A stretch of DNA of 64,000 bases from Heracleum sosnowskyi (GCA_030848705.1 CM061236.1:61399481-61463480), one strand, 5' to 3'. Numbered from the stretch's first letter, positions 18,794-29,502 are shown. Program-made: numbers and translations. The notes: generated by a model not told the origin, from the letters alone.

Positions 18794-20353
18794 TCATCTT
18801 TGCCTCTGTGGTCTTGTTTTCTTCCCTTTCCTTGCATTGTTCTCCTCAATCTGAGCTTGAAGTCTTCTGTAGAAAATCTTCTCTTCTTCATCTTCATTCC
18901 CCAACTTGGATTGCATTATTCTTAGAGTTTCATTGGATGCCTTCTCTAGTTGGTCTTCTATTCTGAAGAATCTTCTACAGTTGTCCTTGTCTCCGAATTC
19001 CATCATCCAAAAAGGTTGGAGATGAATCTTCTTTCCTGTTTGAGGGACCTTCAATACTCTGGGAAGTGCACCAGGCTTGTTCCAGCTAGCTTTGATTTGG
19101 CAGATTTTGGAAACAACTTCAGACTTAGCTATTTTGGTAAAACCAAAATCTTTCTTCAGGCATTTGAACACAGAAAGCAGTGTCTGATAGTCTTCTCCCA
19201 GAATTCTATGTAGAGGCCAAACCTGTTCTCTCCCACCCTTGTAGACAAACACCAATCTCTCTGGTAGTTTGTAAGAAGCTGCAATTCCTCTCACTTCAAC
19301 TAGGTCATCAAGATTGATGTGTAGGTCAGACTCCTCCCTGATATCAGCAATGTAGATGAAGTCTTCTGGGTTGGTAGGAGGTTTTTCAGCTTGTGGTCTC
19401 CTTACTAGAATTGGCTTAGCCTTGGTAGCCCTTTGCTTAGATTTCTTCTTTGAATCCATCTCAAAGAGGAATTTTGGAAAGTTGGCCTCATCAAACTCAA
19501 TTGGCTCTTCCTTTGGCTCAATTGGCTGATCATGGAAATTAAGAGGATGTTTTGGATCACAAGCTAACTTTTCCCCTAGAGCTGGATCAGGAATTGTTGG
19601 AGGTGCAGTTGGTACAGAAGAGTCTGATGCAATACTCTGAGAGTCATCATTCTCAAAGGCTATATTTCTCCTAGCTCTTGCCTTTGGTTGCCTTGTGCTC
19701 TTCTTTGCACTCCTTTCCTCTCTGGCTTTTTCTTCTTGCTGTCTTTCTTCTTCATCAAGAGATTGAGCAACTGCAAGTGCTTGCATTGCTGCTCTTTCTG
19801 ACTCTTCAGCTTTAGCTTCAGCAAAGTTTGGGTGACCAGCCCAAACACAGATTTGTTGTCCATTCCTGTAGACAATTGCCCTTTGCTTCCTTACCTCATA
19901 ATTATTGCTTTCCTTACTTTTTGTGATGAGTAGACCAAGAAGCTTGTGCTCATCTGGGTAAGGTGCAGGATAGAAAGTCCTTTCTGTATTTTTGCCCTTT
20001 GGTTTAGCAGGAGACTTGGGAGATAAGCTTCTTTGCAATGTAGCTTGTTCCACATCCCTAATGCATGAAGTTTGTCCTTTCTCCTTCCTTGATCCTTGAG
20101 TGACTCCATGCAGAAGGGGCTCTACCTTATATGAAGAATTGGTCTGTGGCTCCCATTCCGTTGATGCTAAGACCATGGCATTCGTTGATGGCTCTGTAGA
20201 AGAAGCTTGATCCGTTGATGGATTTGAACTCTTTGCAGTACCAGCTAACTTCTTGACTCTTTCATCTATCCTGGACAAGTGGTCTTTAATTTGTTCAGCA
20301 AGCTGTAGCTTCATAGCTAGTGGCTCCTTTGGCAGGGAAATGGCTGGGACCAT
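18794..20353 (-). pseudogene. Element B ORF3, C-terminal fragment
   Basis: 519 codons forming the C-terminal part of the long ORF after pol, in a different frame from the upstream fragment. The two frames overlap at 20317-20353, implying one single-base frameshift there. It is Lys/Glu-rich with low-complexity linkers. A more ordered region around residues 330-480 has the motifs LVFVYKGGREQVWPLHRIL and FGFTKIAKSEVVSKICQI. This region aligns loosely with the C-terminal part of element C's ORF3 (LLYFMKDGSVKILSIQDLL), so the two ORF3s share a C-terminal module. The tail is very basic. No signal peptide or membrane segment is visible, so calling it envelope-like would rest on position alone. Confidence 0.75.
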
Positions 20354-22017
20354 AACCTTTGCATTTGAATTAAAGTAGCTTCCACCTTGTCCACTCTAGA
20401 AGAGAGAGTCTTCAAGGAGGTAGCCACCTCAGGTTCCTTAGTGAAAAACCTGTTCATCTTGGACACAGTGAGAAGAGGAAGCTTTTCATCTAGCCTCCTG
20501 TCATTAGCATCCTTGAGATTGCTAATTGAGTCCTTGATTTCTCTAGCCTCAATCCTTGTCTGCATCATCTGTAGCCTTTGGATTTCCAGTGAATCCATAA
20601 TAGCCTTGTAGAATTTCTTGTCATTGGCATTTGCAGACTCATGAGCCAGATAGGCCTCATTGTACTGCCTTGTGATTGCAGCATCCAGGGAGATCCTTCC
20701 TTGTAAATCTTGAGAAAGCCAGTTTGGTGTAGGAGGCACCACAGAAGTCCCAGTCTGTGAAGTAGTGGCCACCTGATTGTCACCAAAGCTGTCCTCATCA
20801 TCAGAGAAATCAAACTCACCACTAGCTGCAGCTTCTGGAGATAGATTGGTCAAGGCATCCTTTGCTCTTTGCATTGATGCAGTTGTATGAATCAGTTGTA
20901 GTGACCTCTCTGCCTCCACATTGCCCTGTTGAGCCAAAACTTGATAGGCTGACACAGGATGAGTAAAGGTCTCAGGATCCAGGGAAATCCTATCCAGAGT
21001 CTGTTGATAATGCTCTTGGAAGGTAAGTTCCCTTTCTCCCTCATTGACCTCCATTAACTCACTAGCAATGGCTGCTTCCTCCCTTATGACTCCTGTAGTC
21101 CCTTCTCTCTCTCCTCTATATTCTCGCATCATGGGCTCCCCATGGCTCACACCTCTCACACCCTCACCTTCACCTACTAAGGTGGAACTCTCAATCTCTC
21201 CTTTTGCCTGGCTGGAAGAAATAGCCAGCCTCTCACTCTCATTCTCTCCTTTTGCCTGGCTGCAAGCCAGCCTCTCAGTTTCACTCCCTCTCAATCCTAA
21301 AAGTGTCTCAACTACCACCAGGTCATCTACACTAGTTGTGGAAACAACTAGATTTTCAATAAGGGGTGTAGAATGACCTATCAACGGAATGGTAGTTTGA
21401 ACTGTCAACGGTATGGATACCGTTGATGGAGAAACACTTGTCAACGAAATAGACTGTTTCGTTGATGAAGTCAAGAAAGCACTTTGAGAATGAGAAGTTA
21501 CAGTAGAGTCTGTGGTGATTGATTTGAGAGTTTGGTCCACAGATCCCCTTGCAACTTCAGGAAAAATTGGTTGATGTCCCAACAAATCACTTAACAAGTG
21601 ATGGCCACCAGCTTCAGAGTGGGGCTTCTCCAAGATTAGAGTTGGAGAATCAGGAATAGATGTATGGATCATGTCCACATCTAGAGATAGAGTTGGTGAA
21701 TTTGATGGAGATAGTTCAAGGTTGATGTTTAGAGAATGGGACTGTAACCCCAGAGTGATAATAGGGGTTACATCAAACTGAATTTGAGAAACTGGAAGTG
21801 TTGCTTCCAGTGTGTGTGCACCCTGTGAACCCTTGGACTTTTGCTTCACTCTCCTTTGGTATTGGGAAAATGTAGACTGTGGGCTTGAAGTGTCCCTTAC
21901 CCTTTTGGACTGTGCTCTAGGTTGAGAGCTTGTTTCAATAATTACATCCTTTTGGGAGGATGCAATTAGACTTGTGCTTAAATCCATTTTACTCATTGTG
22001 CCTTGTTGGGAAGACAC
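20317..22017 (-). pseudogene. Element B ORF3, middle fragment
   Basis: 566 codons, mostly low-complexity Ser/Thr/Pro-rich sequence with acidic patches. A near-direct repeat around residues 240-275 contains ERLACSQAKGE and ERLAISSSQAKGE. A helical region near the end (SLEIQRLQMMQTRIEAREI) looks coiled-coil. Upstream the same frame runs back to element C's insertion at 22096, so ORF3 once continued from the fragment beyond C. CGTTGA-core motifs occur at 21380-21465 and are translated as SxSLT, STVSIPLT and IPLIG. Confidence 0.75.
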
Positions 22018-22096
22018 AATGGGGCTAGGCTGGGAAACACTTACCTCACCTTCCTTATTCTTGGGGTTTCTTTTATGTTCACCCCTTCCCTCACCT

Positions 22097-22706
22097 TGTT
22101 GCCCAGTAATAATCTATTGTAGAAGGGGGGTTGAATACAATAGAGTAAGATAATCGACTTCTTAATGTATATATCACAAATATGAAAAGAAAGATAACAG
22201 CTTTATTAAATCTGATATAAAACTGTTACAAACTCTCTCAAGAAATTCTGATGTTCTTGAGAGCTGCTAGTTTACAAAAACTCTCTCAAGAAATTCTATG
22301 TTCTCGAGAGCTTCTTATTCGATTATGTTCTCTCTTGAATGAATACATAAATCGAAACCAAGACTGTGTTTATATAGTGCACACAGCTTCTCTATCAATT
22401 ACAAGATAAGTCCTAATCAATAACAAAGATAGAAACATATCTTTAATCGATAGCTACATTCTACAAACCAGGAACAAATAGAATAAACTTCCATGTTTAT
22501 CTAGACTCCAAATATAACTCGAAGTAGGAATCCTGATCAGCTTCAAGTTCTGATGATCAATCCTGATCATAGTCTGAGTAGGAATCCTGATGATCAATAA
22601 GATACTGACGCTTGATCAAATACTGATGACCATGCAATACTGATGACGTCAGCAATCCTGATCAGTTGAGTCTAGCTTCTGACGATCATTGAATTCTGAT
22701 CTAACA
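22097..22706 (-). repeat. 3' LTR of element C
   Basis: 610 bp, plus strand tgttgcccag to gatctaaca. It contains two adjacent stem-loops (22235-22310). A dense block of aatcctgatca / aatactgatga motifs lies at 22529-22670. Confidence 0.95.
22235..22310 (-). repeat. Twin stem-loops in the element C LTR
   Basis: ctctcaagaa (22235-22244) pairs perfectly with ttcttgagag (22254-22263), leaving a 9-nt loop. The same arm at 22283-22292 pairs with ttctcgagag (22301-22310) with one mismatch. In element D's 5' LTR both are perfect. On the element strand they lie 140-210 nt before the LTR end, probably in the RNA leader. Confidence 0.8.
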
Positions 22707-22718
22707 ATCTCCCCCAAT
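22707..22718 (-). other. Polypurine tract of element C
   Basis: Plus-strand atctcccccaat, identical to that of element B, abutting the 3' LTR. Confidence 0.85.
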
Positions 22719-22815
22719 CTCATACTTTGTGAAATAAAGTATAGATTCCAAATATTCAATGATGTCAAAAACATGTATCAAAATGTACGAGTATCTTCAG
22801 AAACAACTTATCTGT

Positions 22816-25800
22816 TTAAGCTTTTTGATAGAACAGATTCATCTTCAAGAAGTTGGATAATAAACTTTCTTCTTTTTCTTTAAGAATTTGAATCAGTCTT
22901 TCCTTAAGATTTCTGAGTTCTTCATCTTCCTCATTAATCTGGTAGATAGCTGCTCTGAGATTCTGTATGGAGCTTTTCTGTAGACTGTGCTCTTCAAGCA
23001 AAAGATAAGCAATTTCCTTCCCATCAGGATTGAGAGTAAGTTGGGTCATACCAAAAGTTACTTCTTTAACAGCAGTACCTCTTTGCATTTCCACATCCTG
23101 ACCTCTTTGATTTAAGTACATGGGAATATAATTACCATCGAAATTACTGTTTCCATCCAGTCTTCTTCTTATAGTTGACAAAATCATGTCAGCCCATACT
23201 TTGTACACTTGGTTCTTCCATCTTAACAGATAGTGAACATATTTCAGTTCCTGTGTAGTTTTCATCAGCAGATCTTGAATAGATAGAATCTTCACACTAC
23301 CATCTTTCATGAAGTACAGAAGCTTTTCTTTCTTTTCAAAACCATCATGACAATCTATAACTATATCAACAGCTAATAAATTGTTCAGATTTTCAGAAGT
23401 TAAAGTACCTCCAATTTCAGTTAAGGAGTAAGGATCAACATATGACATATTCAGATATTCACCATCTCTGTGTCCAATACCTCCTCTTGAATTACTTGAC
23501 AATTGCTTCAGATTTGAAAACATCTTTAACCAGAGTGCTTTTGATCTAACCATCTCAGATAAATCAACAACACTTGAAGCGCTTGTAATAATTCCACCAG
23601 ACTGAAAATTGATAGGTGTATCACAACTTAATGTGCTAATATGTTTCCACTTCTTGTCTTTCTCCTTTTCATGAGTGTAGCTTCTTTCAAGTAAAGATTC
23701 TTGCATGCTTGTATTTCTCCATTGTCTTTCATTTGAAACTTTAAGCCTTTGTAGATAGAGATTGAAATCTTCATATGTTCTTTTTGTAATATCTCTTCTT
23801 TTGGCTTCTTCTTCTTCATCTACTTCTTTGTTGTGACAATCAACAACAGTAGATAAGATTATCAAATCAACCTCTTGCAGAATTTCAGATTCGTCAGGAT
23901 CTTGAATATTGTCAGGATTAGAATCTTCAGTTTGATTTGTATTGCTGAGAGTTGATTTACTTGTTTTTCTTCTCAATTCAGGTTCTTCTTCAACAAATTC
24001 CTTGTCTTCTTTCTCCATGATATCCTTGATAACAGAATCTGTTAGATTTTGTGAAGCTTCAGGAATTTCTTCAATTCTTAACCCTCTAGACCTTGTCTGT
24101 CTAGGTACTGTTTGAGTTGAAGAACCTCTTCTACTTCTTCTAGCACCTCTCCTACCTCTGCTTCCTCTACCTCTAGCAGGAGCAGTATAGCTTTCCATTG
24201 TCTCTCTTTGTAGTCTCAAGAATTCTTCATGTGAGAGATCTGGATATTCTTCACTTGCTGTAGAGAGTGCTTTTCTTGCATATAATTGTTGAACTCTTTT
24301 ATCAGTGTGATATAGAGTAACAATTCTGCCATCTTTTGTAGAAAACTTCTGGGATAAATTTGATGCATCTTCAGGATTATCAATAATTACATCTTCATCA
24401 CCTTCAGGAATTGTAGCAAGAATGTGTCCATGACCATGTGTCAGGATTTGATCTTCCGTCAGGATCTGAGATTGCACCAATGTTCTTACTGTCTTAACTC
24501 CAGAATCAGAAACATGAGTTGACTGCGTTGTTTGACTTTGAGAAGTTTGGATTGTCTTCATAACAACAGCATCAGAGGTTTCTCCTTGTATCACTTTGTC
24601 ACCACCATCATCTTCAGTATCATCATCATTATTTCTTAATACTAGATCAGGTGTACATTTTGTCTGAATAACCTTCTCCCCCTTTTTGACATCAGGATTT
24701 GACAATAATTGCAAAATTAAGGAAAGAGAGGCTTGAATTTCAGTTACCTTAGTATCCAGAGAATCAATTCTTTGATTGATTGAGGTTTGTTCTGAAACAA
24801 CAGATTTCACTTGGGATTCCACTACCCTTAGTTGTAAAGTAGTAGGCACCTTTGTAAAATTATTAAAGATATCAGTCCTCACTTTTTCAGTTGAGCCCTT
24901 GATAGAATCAATCTCACTTTTCAGGCTTTTGGATAACAGAGTAGTAGCCTTCAGATGATTCTTCAAGTCTTGATTCTCTATAGATTTCACTGCATTATAG
25001 GCATGTTCAATAGCAGAAGAAAAACTGATAGATTCATCAGATTGGTGCCATGAATTGTTCCATTCATTCTGTCTAAATGCCTCTGCAGGATCAAAAGAAG
25101 GAGTAGAAAAATCTTGTCTCTGATCTTTCCCAGTGAAAGCATTGCTAGCCATATATGTACTTGATGAACCAAAATTAGTTCCAAGATTAATTTTGAGTGA
25201 TGTAGCAAGCTGTTCCTTCTCTTTTCGATTATCATTATCATCATCACTATCATCATCAGAATTATCATCATCAGTATCATGAGTAAGATCAGGATCAGGA
25301 ATAGCAATACCTTTCAGTTTATCCTGTGGTTCTGAGATAGGATGATCCATTGGTCTTGAACGAAGTGGCTGTAACAAAATAGGTTCATTATCAGGAGCAC
25401 CACTAGCGTCAGGATGAACATCGTCAGGATTTGATATGCGTGCATCAGTATTTGCTACCAATGGTTCTTGTGGAGCTTGAGGTTCAGAAGCTTCTTCAAC
25501 ACTTTGAGTTAAAGGTTCTTGTGTGCTTCCCTCATTGACAATGTTCGCGACCAATCTTTCAACAGAAGCTGTAGCTTTGCCTGCATCTTCACTTTGAGAA
25601 GATGGTTCTTGTGTAGCTGGAATGTTGATGTCTTCATTCTCCCCTTGAGAAAATGGTTCTTGTGTGACCATTCCACTAGCTAAGCCTGCACCCAAACTTT
25701 GATTGAGTGGTTCTTGTGTGGCAGGATCAACAGTAGCTGCTGAATTACTCTGAAATTCAGGTTCTTGTGGGCTTGATCCTTTCAGCTTCTTCTGTCTCTG

Positions 25801-26256
25801 ATAGACTAACTCTTCTGCATTCCTCTTTTTCTTTGATGTAGGTGTAAGACCAACCAAGGAAGCAGTTGTAGAAACCTTCTCCCAAGAAATTTCTCTAATC
25901 TGAGATGGAGAGGCTGGAGAGTCTGATAGAGAGACAACTTTTGTTGTTGCATCAGGAATACTAACATCAGGATTTGCTAGAGCATCAGGAGTAGATGACT
26001 CATCAGGATTTGATGTCTGAATATCAGTATCCTTCATTTGCACTGTCAAAGGAATATGATACCTGCTCTTTGATAATTTCCTTGTCTTTTGTGGTTTTGA
26101 TAAAGGTACCACAGCTTTAGTAGCAGTATCAGCAACTTCCTTGTTCACATTCATCACAGAGGATATAGGTAAGTCATCCTCTGAATCACTTTCATTAATC
26201 AACCTTAACTTCCTTTTCACAGGAACATTCTTAACAACCTTATCAGCTTTCTTCAC
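22816..26256 (-). CDS. Element C ORF3, main part
   Basis: 1146 codons of unknown function in the position where SIRE elements carry an envelope-like gene. The N-terminal half is low complexity: repeated QEPLxQS / QEPSSQSE phrases and many NPD/TPD/IPD tripeptides encoded by the family motif. An acidic Asp run follows (around residues 315-335), then a helical region (about 400-520) that looks coiled-coil, an RGRGSRGRRGARRSRRGSS basic stretch near 680, and a more ordered C-terminal domain (about 830-1140). No membrane segment or signal peptide is visible. The first about 85 codons lie in another frame at 26253-26507 because of a frameshift near 26296. Element D lacks that frameshift. Confidence 0.8.
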   Translation of the reverse strand: MKKADKVVKNVPVKRKLRLINESDSEDDLPISSVMNVNKEVADTATKAVVPLSKPQKTRKLSKSRYHIPLTVQMKDTDIQTSNPDESSTPDALANPDVSIPDATTKVVSLSDSPASPSQIREISWEKVSTTASLVGLTPTSKKKRNAEELVYQRQKKLKGSSPQEPEFQSNSAATVDPATQEPLNQSLGAGLASGMVTQEPFSQGENEDINIPATQEPSSQSEDAGKATASVERLVANIVNEGSTQEPLTQSVEEASEPQAPQEPLVANTDARISNPDDVHPDASGAPDNEPILLQPLRSRPMDHPISEPQDKLKGIAIPDPDLTHDTDDDNSDDDSDDDNDNRKEKEQLATSLKINLGTNFGSSSTYMASNAFTGKDQRQDFSTPSFDPAEAFRQNEWNNSWHQSDESISFSSAIEHAYNAVKSIENQDLKNHLKATTLLSKSLKSEIDSIKGSTEKVRTDIFNNFTKVPTTLQLRVVESQVKSVVSEQTSINQRIDSLDTKVTEIQASLSLILQLLSNPDVKKGEKVIQTKCTPDLVLRNNDDDTEDDGGDKVIQGETSDAVVMKTIQTSQSQTTQSTHVSDSGVKTVRTLVQSQILTEDQILTHGHGHILATIPEGDEDVIIDNPEDASNLSQKFSTKDGRIVTLYHTDKRVQQLYARKALSTASEEYPDLSHEEFLRLQRETMESYTAPARGRGSRGRRGARRSRRGSSTQTVPRQTRSRGLRIEEIPEASQNLTDSVIKDIMEKEDKEFVEEEPELRRKTSKSTLSNTNQTEDSNPDNIQDPDESEILQEVDLIILSTVVDCHNKEVDEEEEAKRRDITKRTYEDFNLYLQRLKVSNERQWRNTSMQESLLERSYTHEKEKDKKWKHISTLSCDTPINFQSGGIITSASSVVDLSEMVRSKALWLKMFSNLKQLSSNSRGGIGHRDGEYLNMSYVDPYSLTEIGGTLTSENLNNLLAVDIVIDCHDGFEKKEKLLYFMKDGSVKILSIQDLLMKTTQELKYVHYLLRWKNQVYKVWADMILSTIRRRLDGNSNFDGNYIPMYLNQRGQDVEMQRGTAVKEVTFGMTQLTLNPDGKEIAYLLLEEHSLQKSSIQNLRAAIYQINEEDEELRNLKERLIQILKEKEESLLSNFLKMNLFYQKA

Positions 26257-26507
26257 CAGGACCCCTTGTACACCCCCTTGTATCTTCTTTTTAGAAGTGG
26301 TGTAGAGGAAAAATCCTTTGAACCTGATTGCCTTCCAGACACATCAGTTCTAGCTGATTTCTTTGATTTTACAACTAAAGTCTTTTGAGAGACAGTAGAG
26401 GTGGTTGTTAACTGTTTAGACTGTTTAGGTTGCATGCTTGTGTCAGGAACAAGGTGGGTTGGACCTTGCCCCATAGCATTAGAAAGTAGTCCATAACGAG
26501 TAGGCAT
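26253..26507 (-). pseudogene. Element C ORF3, N-terminal fragment
   Basis: 84 codons from MPTRYGLLSNAMGQG to a stop caused by a frameshift. The corresponding region of element D (57025-57444) continues in one frame across this point; C is one base short near plus 26296 (tttttagaagtgg versus tttttagtgagtgg). The frame is also open upstream of this ATG in both copies, so the ATG is probably internal to a longer original ORF. The N-terminal module seen in element B ORF3 (34174-35168) is absent. Confidence 0.7.
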
Positions 26508-26806
26508 TTTCTGATGTAAGAAAAACCTAACCTCATCAGGAATAAAAGCATTTCCTATGAAACCATTTGCCTTATCAGGATTGAGAAAAAATATTTAAAA
26601 TGAAGTAAAATAAAATTTTATTTAAGAAAACAAAATTTATTTTTATAATCCTGATAAGTGCTGTTTTTATTTTAAAATGATTACAAAAACAAATAGCATA
26701 ATACCCATGTAACCATTCTTACCAATTACCGAGGCAAAGTAATTATCAGAAACTGAACAGTCGCCTCGATAAACAAAAATGACCTGCATCCTCAACACAC
26801 ATTTTC

Positions 26807-26815
26807 TATAAAATA
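26807..26815 (+). promoter_or_regulatory. TATA box of the antisense gene
   Basis: tataaaata about 100 bp before the ATG at 26908, at a spacing suitable for a plant core promoter with a roughly 60-70 nt leader. Confidence 0.5.
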
Positions 26816-26907
26816 GAACTGTTAAGCATAATCATCATATATCTATTAAAATACAAACCCTCTCCAGAGAAAAACTTACGAAAACCTTTCACCTTCTTTG
26901 TTTTTCA

Positions 26908-27294
26908 ATGGCTGCCAACAATCAAAACAACATACCTGATGAAGAACTTGATAGAATTTGGCAACAAATGGATGAGGCTCTTGCTGAGATGGAGCCACAA
27001 CCAATTCCTGACCCTCAGGAGCATGAAGCGTTTATAAACGCAATGTTTGATGTGGTTTGGCACAACTTCCTGCAAGCCAATCCGAACTGGAATCCGCTTG
27101 ATAACCTCATCTATGAAGAGGATGAGGACGATGAGGATGATGAAGAGGATGAGGACCTCGTTGAACAGCGAGAGAGGAGAAGAAGGAAAGTGCTTGATGC
27201 AAGTGCTTCATGCATGGTGGAGGCAAGGAAGCATCCCGGTGATCACGATGACGATCCGCCTTCAAGTGCATCAGTTCCTCTTCTTGTCCTTTAA
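26908..27294 (+). CDS. Antisense 128-codon acidic protein gene inside element C
   Basis: Unrecognised protein. The ATG is in a good plant context (tcaATGGCt). The first about 70 residues look folded or helical (DEELDRIWQQMDEALAEMEP; EAFINAMFDVVWHNFLQ). A run of Glu/Asp (about residues 70-84) and a basic cluster (EQRERRRRK) follow. It ends TAA. The gene runs opposite to pol and ORF3, in a segment absent from the sister element D, with its own TATA box. A 3' stretch with tattaatgaaat near 27467 could hold polyadenylation signals. Plant LTR elements are known to carry additional sense or antisense ORFs between pol and the 3' LTR, and this fits that class. Function unknown; it could be a captured host gene fragment. 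It could be chance, but its complete gene-like context argues against that. Confidence 0.55.
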   Translation: MAANNQNNIPDEELDRIWQQMDEALAEMEPQPIPDPQEHEAFINAMFDVVWHNFLQANPNWNPLDNLIYEEDEDDEDDEEDEDLVEQRERRRRKVLDASASCMVEARKHPGDHDDDPPSSASVPLLVL

Positions 27295-27494
27295 GGACAT
27301 AGAAATCTTCCAATCCTGATGGACTGTGAAGCTGCTCAGGAGCATTCATGCTAATTTGCAGGGCACGTGTTCATGCTTATCTGTAAAGCACGAGTTCCTG
27401 AGTAGAAAATAGACTAGGAAAACAAATATGTAATTTCCATATTTCATGTGTAATGTATCTTCAAGTATTAATGAAATTTGTCTATTTTCTCAAT

Positions 27495-27843
27495 TGTTTT
27501 CTTCCTGTACTTGCCTGCAAAATTTGTTAGTAACACTCATATTGATAGAGAAATGATAAATAATAAACTCTGATAATAATGAAATTGAAATTGATAATTA
27601 AGACTGAAAACTTAATCAAAGACTAAGTAATAATCTAATTGTCCAGAGTTTACCAGGAGTGTTGATGACAAATTAGCATAGAACCTCTGGTTTTCATACC
27701 AGCTTCAATATCTGAGCATCAGGATTTGACCAGTTGACTTCCTGTCAGGATTGAGTCCTATCAGGATTTGATCAAAGATACATACCTTTCTGAATAACTA
27801 TCAGGATTTGACAGTTATCAGGATTTCTTCTATGTAACCTTCC
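27495..27843 (-). other. Element C pol-ORF3 spacer, motif-dense
   Basis: Non-coding. The stretch 27715-27835 holds six atcaggatt/gtcaggatt motifs (AATCCTGAT on the element strand) in about 120 bp, the densest internal cluster of the C family motif. The matching spacer of D (57765-57885) is similarly dense. Confidence 0.75.
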
Positions 27844-29502
27844 TCAGAAATTCTCAAAGTTCATCATCCCAAGTTCATTCACCAATTTATTAAAAGTAGC
27901 TTCAGGCAGTGGCTTGGTGAATATATCAGCTAGTTGTTGATCAGTGGGAACAAAATGAAGTTCAATTGTTCCTTCCAGAACCTGTTCTCTTATAAAGTGA
28001 TATCTGATACTGATGTGTTTAGTAAGAGAATGCTGAACTGGATTTCCTGTCATTGCAATAGCACTTTGGTTATCACAATAAATAGGGATTTTTGAGTATG
28101 ACAGGCCATAATCTAACAACTGATTTCTCATCCACATTATCTGAGCACAACAACTTCCTGCAGCAATGTACTCAGCTTCTGCAGTTGAAGTGGAAATAGA
28201 TTTCTGCTTTTTACTGAACCATGAAACTAGTCTTCCACCCAAAAACTGACAACTTCCTGAAGTACTTTTCCTGTCTATTTTGCATCCTGCAAAATCAGCA
28301 TCTGAATAACCACACAACCCAAAATCTGATTCCCTTGCATACCAAAGGCCAAGTGAAGGAGTGCCTTTGAGATATCTGAAAATTCTTTTGACTGCAATCA
28401 GATGTGGTTCTCTAGGTTTTGCTTGAAATCTTGCACATAGACAGGTTGCAAACATGATATCTGGTCTACTGGAAGTGAGATACAATAAAGAGCCAATCAT
28501 TCCTCTGTAGTGAGTTACATCTACCTCTTCACCTTGATCAGGATCAAGTTTGGTAGCTGTAGCTATGGGAGTTGAAGCAGGAGTACTGTCTTGCATGTTA
28601 AACCTTGTCAGTAAATTCCTTGTGTATTTAGACTGATTAATAAAAATCCCTTCATCAGTCTGTTTAACTTGAAGACCCAGAAGGTAACTCATTTCTCCCA
28701 TCATGCTCATTTGATATCTTGACTGCATAAGCTTGGAAAACTTTTCACACAGCTTATTGTTTGTTGACCCAAAAATGATATCATCAACATAAATCTGAAC
28801 TAACAGCAACTCCTTACCATGATTCAAATAAAATAGAGTTTTATCAATTGTACCTCTTTTGAATCCACTTTCCAGTAAGAATTGAGCTAAGGTTTCATAC
28901 CATGCTCTTGGAGCTTGCTTTAGTCCATAAAGTGCCTTATCCAGTCTATAGACATGATCTGGATATTTAGGATCAATGAAACCAGGAGGTTGTTCAACAT
29001 AAACTTCTTCCTCCAGTTCACCATTTAAGAAAGCACTTTTAACATCCATCTGGAAAACCTTGAATTTCTTATGTGCTTCATAAGCAAGAAATATCCTGAT
29101 GGCTTCTAGTCTTGCAACAGGAGCAAAAGTTTCATCATAGTCAATTCCCTCTTGTTGGGAATACCCCTTTGCAACTAGTCTAGCTTTATTTCTGATAATG
29201 ACTCCATCAGAATCAGTCTTGTTCTTGAAAATCCACTTTGTACCAACAATTGATCTATTCTTTGGTCTTGGTACCAGTTTCCAGACTTCATTCCTTTCAA
29301 ATTCATTCAGTTCTTCTTGCATTGCAGTAACCCAATCAGCATCTTTAAGTGCATCTTCAACTTTCTTAGGCTCCTCCTTGGATAGAAAGTTATTATATAA
29401 ACATTCATTCTGAGTTGCACTTCTTGTTTGAACACCTGCATCAGGATCTCCAATTATCAAATCAGGAGAATGATCTTTTGTCCATTTCCTTGCTGGTGTC
29501 AA
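27844..29502 (-). CDS. pol: Element C pol: reverse transcriptase and RNase H
   Basis: 552 codons forming the second half of pol. RT: KARLVAKGYSQQEGIDYDETFAPVARL, then QMDVKSAFLNGELEEEVYVEQPPGF and ALYGLKQAPRAWY; catalytic YVDD at residues 238-241. RNase H: GYSDADFAGCKIDRKSTSG, TAEAEYIAAGSCCAQ and CDNQSAIAM, then the conserved HIxIRYHFIRE and QLADIFTKPL tail. All the expected catalytic acids are present. The first half of pol (29601-31181) is in another frame because C has one C fewer than D at about 29693-29700 (gctcccctc versus gctccccctc). Without that loss the two halves would be one polyprotein. Confidence 0.92.
   Translation of the reverse strand: MTPARKWTKDHSPDLIIGDPDAGVQTRSATQNECLYNNFLSKEEPKKVEDALKDADWVTAMQEELNEFERNEVWKLVPRPKNRSIVGTKWIFKNKTDSDGVIIRNKARLVAKGYSQQEGIDYDETFAPVARLEAIRIFLAYEAHKKFKVFQMDVKSAFLNGELEEEVYVEQPPGFIDPKYPDHVYRLDKALYGLKQAPRAWYETLAQFLLESGFKRGTIDKTLFYLNHGKELLLVQIYVDDIIFGSTNNKLCEKFSKLMQSRYQMSMMGEMSYLLGLQVKQTDEGIFINQSKYTRNLLTRFNMQDSTPASTPIATATKLDPDQGEEVDVTHYRGMIGSLLYLTSSRPDIMFATCLCARFQAKPREPHLIAVKRIFRYLKGTPSLGLWYARESDFGLCGYSDADFAGCKIDRKSTSGSCQFLGGRLVSWFSKKQKSISTSTAEAEYIAAGSCCAQIMWMRNQLLDYGLSYSKIPIYCDNQSAIAMTGNPVQHSLTKHISIRYHFIREQVLEGTIELHFVPTDQQLADIFTKPLPEATFNKLVNELGMMNFENF

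Larger units (their letters stand above)
26580..27494 (+). mobile_element. 915-bp segment with 10-bp inverted ends, antisense to element C
   Basis: The segment is bounded by attgagaaaa (26580-26589) and ttttctcaat (27485-27494), a perfect 10-bp inverted repeat. Aligning C with D, flanking sequence on both sides matches but D has only about 25 different bases in place of the interior. The segment contains a TATA box, a 128-codon ORF and a 3' untranslated stretch, all on the plus strand and so antisense to element C. It is either an insertion or captured gene in C, or an ancestral segment lost from D. No clear target duplication was seen. Confidence 0.55.

Noticed and set aside
27047..27319. 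Second plus-strand frame (90 codons) overlapping the antisense gene of element C
   Set aside because: It overlaps the better-supported 128-codon frame, starts internally and reads the acidic repeat as Met/Arg-rich sequence.
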